Positions 1-4,677 of a stretch of DNA of 5,603 bases are shown piece after piece. Below the pieces are notes generated by a model, which did not search any database, had not been told where the DNA came from, and was given only the letters and a program-made list of their open reading frames with translations. Numbering within the stretch: position 1 is the first letter of the stretch; every line of letters begins with the position of its first letter. Source of the stretch: JANQUM01 sp047630355. GTDB taxonomy: Bacteria; Bacteroidota; Bacteroidia; Cytophagales; Spirosomataceae. Location of the stretch: the NCBI GenBank assembly GCA_047630355.1, contig JBLHXN010000190.1:1-5603 (forward strand), given 5' to 3'. The position numbers and the translations under genes are program-made.

Positions 1-1585
1 TTTGTTCGAAAGTCTGATACGCTTCCGCTAATAATGGAAATACATTCTTGTTATCGTCCGTTGCTTGTCGGAAAAAGTTATTATTAAATTCAACTATTTC
101 AAACGCACTGCGGTAATTAGTTGTCAATGAAACCGGATCTAAAAATTGATTGGCGGTCATTAACTGATCTACTTGAAAAACGGATAACAACGGGTTGTCT
201 AATAGTTTACCTAAGTTTCTGTTGAAAAGGTGAACAATCAATTCCATTTTTCCGCCCCGCCATCGGTAAATCGACTGCTTAGCATCGCCCACCACAAGGT
301 TGAAATGGTTTCCCGCTAACGCATTTTCAATCAAAGGTAGTAGATTGTAAAATTGCATATCCGACGTATCCTGAAATTCATCAATCAGGATATGGTTGAA
401 TTTCTCGCCCAGGCGTTCGTAAATAAAAGGAACGGGTTCGGATAAGACAATTTGCAAAATCATGCGATTGAACTCCGCCAGATAAACCTGATTGTTTTCG
501 GTAAGTACGGCGTCAAACTCCTCCTTTACTTTTTTGAGTAAAGCGAGTTTATACATATCACCTGAGAGAATCTCCAGTAAAGTGTATTTCGCAGAATGCT
601 CTTCCCGCAATTCTTCCAGCTCATTAACCGCAGAAATAACCTGTGATTTTATACTCTCAAATCGCTCAATTATTGGTGCAGGAGTTTTTTTGGTGAACCA
701 TTTGTCTTGTTCTACTGCCGCTCTAATCCGGCTACCGTACTCTTTTGTGATGTCATCTTGTAAACCACCAATGTAGGAAGCCACGCCACTCGCTTTGCCG
801 TAAGAAAAATCTAAAATAGAAATTCCTTGCTCTTCAATTAGCCGTTGCGTTTCGGCGGCCTTTTCTTTGATAGTTTGTTCAAACCATTTGGTGAAAATTC
901 TGATTTTTTTGTGAATCTCCCGAAAGTCTTCAATCTTTAAATCGTTCAATTTTGAAACCAACGGATAATATTGATCCTTCAACATATCGTCACTGAATGC
1001 AGCGAGGTCAGCTGGCATTGTGTTCCAACTTTTTCCGTCTTCCGCCTTGTCGAGGGCGAAATTTTCAAGCATTCGGGTAATGTCCTTGTGTTCTGCACCA
1101 CCCGCTTTTGTAAATAGTCTTTCTACGGCTTCAAGCATCACCGTATCTTTATCCAGTACAATTTCGTAGTTGAATGGTAAATTTAAATCATCGGTGAATG
1201 CACTGACGAGTTGGTTTACAAAACTGTCGATTGTCTTGACGGAGAAATCCGAATATTCGTGAATAATCTGATGGAAAACCGCTGCTGCTCGTTGTTGAAT
1301 TACCGTGTCGTCAATAGGTTCATCGACTTGAATTTCGTCTGCAACCTCCCGGAACATTCCCCAAAATTTTGAGGATTCGCCGAAGCCATCGCTGCCAAAG
1401 TCTTTGAGTGCCGCTAAAATGCGACTTTTCATTTCATTGGCGGCATCGTTTGTAAACGTGATGGCTAGAATATTTCGTACGTAAGATGGTTTTGGTTGCG
1501 ATAAAACCAGTTTCAAATACGCCCGGGTAAGCGTGTAAGTTTTCCCGGAACCGGCAGACGAGCTATAGACTTTAAATTGCGACAA
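1..1585 (-). CDS. UvrD/RecB (AddA-like) superfamily 1 DNA helicase, N-terminal part; 3' end outside window
   Basis: Continuous open frame of 528 codons running off the left edge. It is an ATP-driven 3'-5' DNA translocase of the RecB/AddA group, which processes double-strand breaks for recombination repair in the cytoplasm. Visible motifs in order: Walker A (motif I) SSSAGSGKT at residues 8-16; motif Ia AITFTNDAANEMKSRI at 41-56; TIDSF at 118-122; Walker B (motif II) DEFQDTS at 402-408; motif III VVGDAKQSIYRWRGG at 431-445; motif IV TNYRS at 489-493. A separate Q-motif before motif I is not apparent. Start: an in-frame TGA lies at 1604-1606 and no ATG or GTG falls between it and Walker A. The TTG at 1583-1585 is the only usual start codon there, and a -7 element sits just upstream. 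Known relatives are about twice this length, so domain 2A/2B and any C-terminal PD-(D/E)XK nuclease domain would lie outside. RecB/AddA-like versus plain UvrD/PcrA is judged from the long spacing between TIDSF and DEFQDTS. Confidence 0.95.
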   Translation of the reverse strand, partial: MSQFKVYSSSAGSGKTYTLTRAYLKLVLSQPKPSYVRNILAITFTNDAANEMKSRILAALKDFGSDGFGESSKFWGMFREVADEIQVDEPIDDTVIQQRAAAVFHQIIHEYSDFSVKTIDSFVNQLVSAFTDDLNLPFNYEIVLDKDTVMLEAVERLFTKAGGAEHKDITRMLENFALDKAEDGKSWNTMPADLAAFSDDMLKDQYYPLVSKLNDLKIEDFREIHKKIRIFTKWFEQTIKEKAAETQRLIEEQGISILDFSYGKASGVASYIGGLQDDITKEYGSRIRAAVEQDKWFTKKTPAPIIERFESIKSQVISAVNELEELREEHSAKYTLLEILSGDMYKLALLKKVKEEFDAVLTENNQVYLAEFNRMILQIVLSEPVPFIYERLGEKFNHILIDEFQDTSDMQFYNLLPLIENALAGNHFNLVVGDAKQSIYRWRGGKMELIVHLFNRNLGKLLDNPLLSVFQVDQLMTANQFLDPVSLTTNYRSAFEIVEFNNNFFRQATDDNKNVFPLLAEAYQTFEQ

Positions 1586-1654
1586 AGTATTGGAGTTTTG
1601 TGTTCAAATGTAAGGATTTACCTAAACTTCCTGATTAAATACGTCAATACTTTG
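1583..1654. repeat. 10-bp perfect inverted repeat flanking the helicase promoter
   Basis: CAAAGTATTG at 1583-1592 and CAATACTTTG at 1645-1654 are exact reverse complements, 52 bp apart. One arm includes the helicase TTG start codon and the other lies upstream of the -7 element. The placement is compatible with a paired operator, but a 10-bp match over this distance could be chance. The rest of the 1586-1678 gap shows nothing else recognisable. Confidence 0.35.
1605..1612 (-). promoter_or_regulatory. Bacteroidota-type -7 element (TACATTTG) for the helicase gene
   Basis: On the minus strand this reads TACATTTG, a perfect match to the Bacteroidota TAnnTTTG box. It ends 19 bp before the TTG start codon, so transcription would begin around 1598 and give a leader of roughly a dozen bases. 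No convincing TTTG/TTG -33 box is found 19-21 bp further upstream, so promoter strength is uncertain. The in-frame TGA of the helicase frame overlaps this box, which supports a start codon downstream of it. Confidence 0.5.
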
Positions 1655-1678
1655 CTAGGAAAGTTAAGGTTTGGGTAA

Positions 1679-2515
1679 TCAGTGGGAAAATTCAGAATTG
1701 TTCGAGTGGATTTGGTTTTGTGTAAGATTGGTAAAATCGGTGAAATACTTTTTCTTTGAAAAGCCTTCCCTTTGTGTATTTACGAAAATTTGCTCCATTC
1801 GTAATCGGGGAGTAAGTATTGCCCAATGTTTTGATTTATTCCAATAGTTTTCAATTAATTGCTCTACTTTTTGCATTTTGGAATAGCTGGCTAATTCGGC
1901 CTCAATGCTCTTTGGAATCGAAATTAACGGTAAAAGGTAAATAGCCGTAATATAAACCCCAATGGAAGTCAATATGTAAATCGTTGTCCACCAATGATAT
2001 TTCGTATTGCCCCGAAGTATTTAAGGTGATTTTGATAAGTTCGTTTTTTGGTAGTTTTTTAAAGCTTTTATCAACGGTGCTGAATTTGCAATTCTCTTCT
2101 AAAAGTACCCGCATTCCTTCGACAGCGGAGTCTGGGTGGAAGAGGAAATCCATGTTGCTGAGCTCACGGAGTTGCGTATTTTCGTAAAGTTCCTGTAAAA
2201 AAAGAACACCTTTGTATGGAATAACATTTAATCCTTTTCCTCGAAAAATCTGCAATAATCGGTTAACTTCGTACGTGTATTTTGGGCTGACAAAAGTTTG
2301 AGTTTGAATATAAATTGCTAACTCTTCTTTTACTGAACCTGGCAGTTTGTATTTGTTACTTTCTTAAAAAAACTGGTATAAAACCGGACGGATGCTGTGA
2401 AACCAAAGCTTTTTTGTAGAACTTTAAAATCTACCGGATAAACTTCGGAGTTTTTCTCGTTCATTAACTCGCTTTTTATGACTTGGATAAAGACGAGTAT
2501 CTCGGGTGAAAGCAT
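1679..2515 (-). pseudogene. Decayed nucleotidyltransferase-family (NTP_transf_5-like) gene, frameshifted and internally deleted
   Basis: Three minus-strand pieces read as one broken protein. Piece 1 starts at ATG 2513-2515 and stops at 2330-2332. Piece 2, in another frame, is open from about 2363 to 1902 and holds the family landmarks: NVIPYKGVLFLQELY (2228-2184), RELSNMDFLF and LHIDFHWGLYY. Piece 3, in a third frame, is a likely C-terminal remnant (IPKSIEAELASYSK onward, to 1679). The switch from piece 1 to piece 2 lies near a run of seven T (minus strand; 2366-2372), a typical slippage site. From memory, family members are about 350-390 residues; the pieces sum to about 275, and the stretch that normally follows the HW motif is missing, implying an internal deletion near 1915. 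The DxD metal-binding motif reads N-M-D, losing its first Asp. A further frame shift near 1805 is possible, since another frame is open to a stop at 1692. Family members are mostly uncharacterised, so the original substrate is unknown. A sequencing error could explain the homopolymer shift but not the missing segment. Confidence 0.68.
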
Positions 2516-2554
2516 GGTTAGTTTTTTGGCGTGTAAAATAACGAGTTACCAAGA

Positions 2555-2626
2555 AGCTCCATCGGAGCTAAACCTTAGTGGCAAAGAGTAGTGTCCGGTA
2601 ATCTTGAAGTGCCGTCGGCACGACAC
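2555..2626. repeat. REP-like element: two short-loop hairpins with a shared core
   Basis: Hairpin 1 is AGCTCC-ATC-GGAGCT (2555-2569). Hairpin 2 is GTGCC-GTC-GGCAC (2609-2621), with a possible outer stem GTGTC (2591-2595) pairing GACAC (2622-2626) and a 13-nt one-sided bulge. Both share the core CC(A/G)TCGG with a three-base loop. A GTAG tetranucleotide lies at 2588-2591, at the foot of the second structure, as in enterobacterial REPs mobilised by RAYT transposases. Neither hairpin is followed by a T-run in a useful orientation, so a simple terminator is less likely. Calling this a REP family requires further copies in the genome, which this window cannot show. Confidence 0.45.
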
Positions 2627-2639
2627 ATTTTGACAACTA

Positions 2640-2651
2640 CGTAAATTTACG
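2640..2651. promoter_or_regulatory. 12-bp perfect palindrome upstream of the SDR gene (possible operator)
   Basis: CGTAAATTTACG is a perfect self-complementary 12-mer ending 3 bp before a TTG (2655-2657) that could serve as the -33 box of the SDR promoter. Its position fits a protein-binding site, but no regulator is identifiable and the AT-rich context raises the chance of coincidence. Confidence 0.3.
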
Positions 2652-2673
2652 CTGTTGCATTCGTTTTGATAAG

Positions 2674-2681
2674 TAGATTTG
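2674..2681 (+). promoter_or_regulatory. Bacteroidota-type -7 element (TAGATTTG) for the SDR gene
   Basis: Perfect TAnnTTTG match 45 bp upstream of the ATG at 2727. The nearest TTG upstream (2655-2657) is 16 bp away, somewhat short of the usual 19-21 bp, so the -33 box is weak or placed differently. Transcription would start near 2688 and give a leader of about 39 nt. No Shine-Dalgarno sequence precedes the ATG, as is usual in this phylum. Confidence 0.55.
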
Positions 2682-2726
2682 TAATAAAAGTAAGTTAAAA
2701 GTTCTAATCTTAGGTCTTATCATTAT

Positions 2727-3545
2727 ATGACAATATCCATTTTAGGCTGCGGGTGGTTGGGTCTACCGTTGGCAGAAAGCTTGACGGCGAAAGGATTCAC
2801 CGTAAAAGGAAGCACGACTTCGGCGGAGAAAATAAACGATTTAAAAATCGCCGGTATCAAGCCATTTTTGTTAAAACTCGAACCTGAATTAGAAGGAGAA
2901 AACGTTGACGATTTCTTTGATACCGATTTGCTTTTTATAAATATCCCGCCTGGTTTACGCGTAAACTCTCCCGATTATTATTTGAGTCAGCTTGCTTCAT
3001 TGGTGAAGGCAGTAAGTACTTCCACAGCTCAAAAAATCATTTTCATCAGCACAACTTCGGTTTATTCTGAACTAAATCGGGAAGTGACGGAAGCCGATGC
3101 AAACGAAGAGCATCCACTATTTAAAGCCGAACAATTTATTTTAGAAAACACAAAAGATAAACAGGTTACTATTCTTCGTTGCGGCGGGTTAATGGGTTAT
3201 GAGCGTATTCCAGCGAAGTATTTTGCGGGGAAGAAAGGTTTAACTACTGGCGATATTCGGGTAAACTACGTTCACCGAAATGATGTAATTGGTATCGTGA
3301 AAATGATTATTGAAAATGATATATGGGGTGAAACGTTTAACGTCGTTTCTCCCGAACACCCGACCCGAAAAGAAGTTTACGAAAAAGCTTGTCGTGAACA
3401 CAACTACGAAATGCCTGAATTTGTAACTCCCAAAGAACCGCACGATTTCAAAATTGTCAGCCCGCAGAAATTATTGGATTTTACTGATTATGAGTTCAAA
3501 TACGCTAACCCGTTGGACTTTTATTATAAGCGGAAAGAGAGGTAA
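2727..3545 (+). CDS. YeeZ-like atypical SDR / NAD(P)-dependent epimerase-dehydratase family protein
   Basis: A 272-residue cytoplasmic protein with an N-terminal Rossmann fold. The dinucleotide loop GCGWLG lies at residues 7-12, followed by the helix LPLAESL. GSTTS at 28-32 sits after the second strand, where NAD(P) ribose/phosphate contacts are usual. Further strands are LLFINIPPG (68-76) and IIFISTTSVYS (104-114), then RCGGLMG (151-157), VNYVHRNDVIGIV (179-191) and the NVVSPEHPTR segment (205-214), all typical of extended or atypical SDRs such as E. coli YeeZ. The catalytic YxxxK pair is not present: the helix after STTSVYS reads HPLFKAEQFIL (119-129), with His where Tyr would be. It therefore may bind nucleotide without classical SDR chemistry, and its substrate is unknown. 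The gene stands alone on its strand, converging on the MerC gene 11 bp away, with a promoter of its own. Length and termini look complete. Confidence 0.9.
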   Translation: MTISILGCGWLGLPLAESLTAKGFTVKGSTTSAEKINDLKIAGIKPFLLKLEPELEGENVDDFFDTDLLFINIPPGLRVNSPDYYLSQLASLVKAVSTSTAQKIIFISTTSVYSELNREVTEADANEEHPLFKAEQFILENTKDKQVTILRCGGLMGYERIPAKYFAGKKGLTTGDIRVNYVHRNDVIGIVKMIIENDIWGETFNVVSPEHPTRKEVYEKACREHNYEMPEFVTPKEPHDFKIVSPQKLLDFTDYEFKYANPLDFYYKRKER

Positions 3546-3556
3546 TTCAAAGAAAA

Positions 3557-3925
3557 TTAGTGAACGCAAACCGCTTGATGCTTTCGCCAGTTAATGAAGT
3601 AAGAAGTTGCCATTAAAACCGCTCCGATAATGACAAAAGGAGTTTCGAAACGATGCTCCACAACAAAAACTCCAACGAAGCTAAAGAGGGTAGAAGCAGC
3701 AAGTAATAATAAAGGTTGCTTGTTTCGGTGTAAGCGGAAATCTTTAATAAGCAGGAACAGAGCTAAAACCACACTCCCGAATATTAGATAATGTTCGGCG
3801 GTTTCGTCAATCACAGATTCTCCTAAAAATGGTAGGGCGGTAACAACAAAAGGCATTGCTAAGCAATGAATTGTGCAAAGGAAAGAAAGCCAAACGCCCG
3901 TTTTATGTAAACTCTTTGTACTCAC
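3557..3925 (-). CDS. MerC-domain small integral membrane protein (GTG start)
   Basis: From the GTG at 3923-3925 the protein has 122 residues and four predicted membrane segments: about 10-34, 45-61, 71-89 and 96-111. Segment 1 contains the MerC-type Cys pair in LCTIHCLAMPF (C17, C21, with H20). The tail RKHQAVCVH adds H115, C120 and H122 as possible metal ligands. MerC proteins of mercury operons move Hg2+ across the inner membrane, but Bacteroidota homologues usually lie outside mer operons. No merA, merR or merT is visible here, so transport of another metal or another role is equally possible. Start choice: the frame extends to an ATG at 3971-3973, but that codon lies inside the promoter spacer (-7 box at 3953-3960), so a transcript from this promoter could not include it. 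The GTG gives a leader of about 20 nt and a normal family N-terminus. The stop is 11 bp from the SDR stop on the other strand, leaving no room for a terminator. Confidence 0.85.
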   Translation of the reverse strand: MSTKSLHKTGVWLSFLCTIHCLAMPFVVTALPFLGESVIDETAEHYLIFGSVVLALFLLIKDFRLHRNKQPLLLLAASTLFSFVGVFVVEHRFETPFVIIGAVLMATSYFINWRKHQAVCVH

Positions 3926-3945
3926 CTGGATTTTGTTTATGAAAC

Positions 3946-3987
3946 AATGTTGCAAATATAACACTAAATGCAATAATGTTGCAAATA
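3946..3987. repeat. 13-bp direct repeat with TGCAA-N5-TTGCA dyad over the MerC promoter
   Basis: AATGTTGCAAATA occurs at 3946-3958 and again at 3975-3987, 29 bp apart start to start. The second copy completes a dyad, TGCAA-TAATG-TTGCA (3969-3983), overlapping the -33 box. The first copy has a degenerate left half (TGAAA-CAATG-TTGCA, 3940-3954) over the -7 box. Fur/Zur-family regulators bind AT-rich dyads of about this size, and MerC-like genes are plausible metal-regulated targets, but the regulator is inferred and not shown. Confidence 0.5.
3953..3985 (-). promoter_or_regulatory. Promoter of the MerC-domain gene (TTTG-N21-TATATTTG)
   Basis: On the minus strand TTTG (3985-3982) is followed after 21 bp by TATATTTG (3960-3953), a full match to the Bacteroidota -33/-7 consensus. 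Transcription would begin near 3946, about 20 nt before the GTG start. Both boxes lie within copies of a 13-bp direct repeat, so a repeat-binding regulator would compete directly with RNA polymerase. Confidence 0.7.
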
Positions 3988-4014
3988 GTTCGGCTAATCT
4001 TTAAATAGTATAAT

Positions 4015-4074
4015 AGTATGCTTGCATAATACTTTTAAACTCTTTAGATTTGCATAATGTTATGCAAGCATACT
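4015..4074. promoter_or_regulatory. 15-bp inverted repeat bracketing the DUF4442 promoter (candidate MarR/SlyA-type operator pair)
   Basis: AGTATGCTTGCATAA (4015-4029) and TTATGCAAGCATACT (4060-4074) are perfect reverse complements separated by 30 bp. The left arm covers the -33 box, and the right arm begins about at the predicted transcription start. A third half-site, TTGCATAA (4050-4057), pairs with the right arm as TTGCATAA-TG-TTATGCAA (4050-4067), overlapping the -7 box. Each arm contains the small palindrome ATGC-(TT/AA)-GCAT with core GCAAGC, shared with the E. coli SlyA consensus TTAGCAAGCTAA. Since most of the repeat lies upstream of the start site, it acts as DNA rather than as an RNA hairpin. 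Immediately to its left, AATAGTAT is tandemly duplicated (4004-4019). Confidence 0.6.
4022..4052 (+). promoter_or_regulatory. Promoter of the DUF4442/FadN-like operon (TTG-N20-TAGATTTG)
   Basis: TTG at 4022-4024 is followed after 20 bp by TAGATTTG (4045-4052), a perfect Bacteroidota -7 box at canonical spacing. Transcription would start near 4059, giving a leader of about 50 nt before the ATG at 4109. It diverges from the MerC promoter, with 36 bp between their -33 boxes. Confidence 0.7.
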
Positions 4075-4108
4075 GTTTTATTCAGTTGAAAATTTCATTT
4101 AATTAAGA

Positions 4109-4594
4109 ATGGAGCACAATAATCGCCTTAACCGGAATATTGCTCAATTAAAGCGTGTTCCCGCATTTATGCGTTCGTGGATGCTTGATCGTAGCATAGG
4201 TAAGGTGGTAAAGTTTGTTGGAACAGCGGGTATTCATTTTGAAACTATGACTTGTAATGAGGTCGTAATTACACTTTCAAACAAACAAAAAGTTCAGAAC
4301 CACATCGGGCAGATTCATGCTGCTGCCACCACGCTCATGGCTGAAACGGCTACGGGCATGGTGGTTGGGATGAACATTCCGGACGATAAATTGCCGCTGA
4401 TGAAAAATCTCAGTGTAAAATTTATTAAGCGGGGCCAAGGCAAGCAATGGACCGTTGCTACGTTATCAAACGAACAAATCAAATTAGTCAGAGAAATGCC
4501 TAAAGGCGATTTACTCGTTCCTGTTAAAGTTACTGACGAAACGGGTGAGGAAGTTATTATTGCTGAAATGAATTGGGCGTGGATAACAAAGTGA
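4109..4594 (+). CDS. DUF4442 / hotdog-fold protein, putative acyl-CoA thioesterase
   Basis: Complete 161-residue cytoplasmic protein. The central segment NHIGQIHAAATTLMAETATG (residues 64-83) is the hallmark of DUF4442 and PaaI-like hotdog proteins: an Asn/Gly turn leading into the long hotdog helix, with E79 in the place where many hotdog thioesterases carry their acidic catalytic residue. It is followed by the strands LSVKFIKRG (101-109), KQWTVATLS (112-120), LLVPVKVTDETG (135-146) and EVIIAEMNWAWI (148-159). N-terminal residues 1-40 are basic and form the helix and first strand. Hotdog proteins of this type hydrolyse or bind acyl-CoA thioesters, but DUF4442 members are largely uncharacterised. 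The FadN-like gene 83 bp downstream supports a role in releasing CoA or clearing acyl-CoA intermediates during fatty-acid degradation. The start is the first ATG after the predicted promoter; the leader is A/T-rich with no Shine-Dalgarno sequence. Confidence 0.87.
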   Translation: MEHNNRLNRNIAQLKRVPAFMRSWMLDRSIGKVVKFVGTAGIHFETMTCNEVVITLSNKQKVQNHIGQIHAAATTLMAETATGMVVGMNIPDDKLPLMKNLSVKFIKRGQGKQWTVATLSNEQIKLVREMPKGDLLVPVKVTDETGEEVIIAEMNWAWITK

Positions 4595-4677
4595 TTTACA
4601 ATCAATATTGGTTTTGTAGTTAGCCAAAACTGAACTAACTTTTATCTACTGAAAACTATCAACTATATTTAAACTAT

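Noticed and set aside
492..776. 94-codon plus-strand open frame
   Set aside because: It lies entirely antisense to the helicase coding frame, has a serine-rich composition typical of shadow frames, and shows no promoter or family motif.
1984..2187. 67-codon plus-strand open frame
   Set aside because: It is antisense to the best-preserved part of the decayed nucleotidyltransferase gene and has no recognisable features.
3546..3556. Possible bidirectional terminator between the convergent SDR and MerC genes
   Set aside because: The gap is only 11 bp and no stem-loop spans the two gene ends; the transcripts probably overlap.
3926..3973. Longer 138-residue form of the MerC-domain protein starting at the ATG 3971-3973
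   Set aside because: That ATG lies in the spacer of a full-consensus promoter whose start site is near 3946, and the 16 extra residues do not look like a MerC N-terminus. The GTG at 3923-3925 fits better.
3926..4108. CRISPR-like or integration-site reading of the repeat-rich stretch
   Set aside because: The repeats are short, mostly two copies, unevenly spaced and coincide with promoter boxes, which fits operators rather than a CRISPR array or attachment site.
4315..4605. Minus-strand open frames opposite the DUF4442 and FadN-like genes (also 4674-4877 and 5322-5558)
   Set aside because: They mirror strong coding frames with recognised motifs on the plus strand and have low-complexity, implausible compositions.
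4611..4630. Possible hairpin GTTTTG-N8-CAAAAC after the DUF4442 gene
   Set aside because: The 6-bp stem has only two GC pairs and no following T-run, so it is unlikely to terminate transcription before the FadN-like gene.
4654..4677. Three AACTAT hexamers just before the FadN-like start codon, and TATATTTA at 4664-4671 as a possible -7 box
   Set aside because: The hexamers are unevenly spaced in AT-rich DNA. The box misses the final G and would place the transcript start on the start codon, so no independent promoter is claimed.
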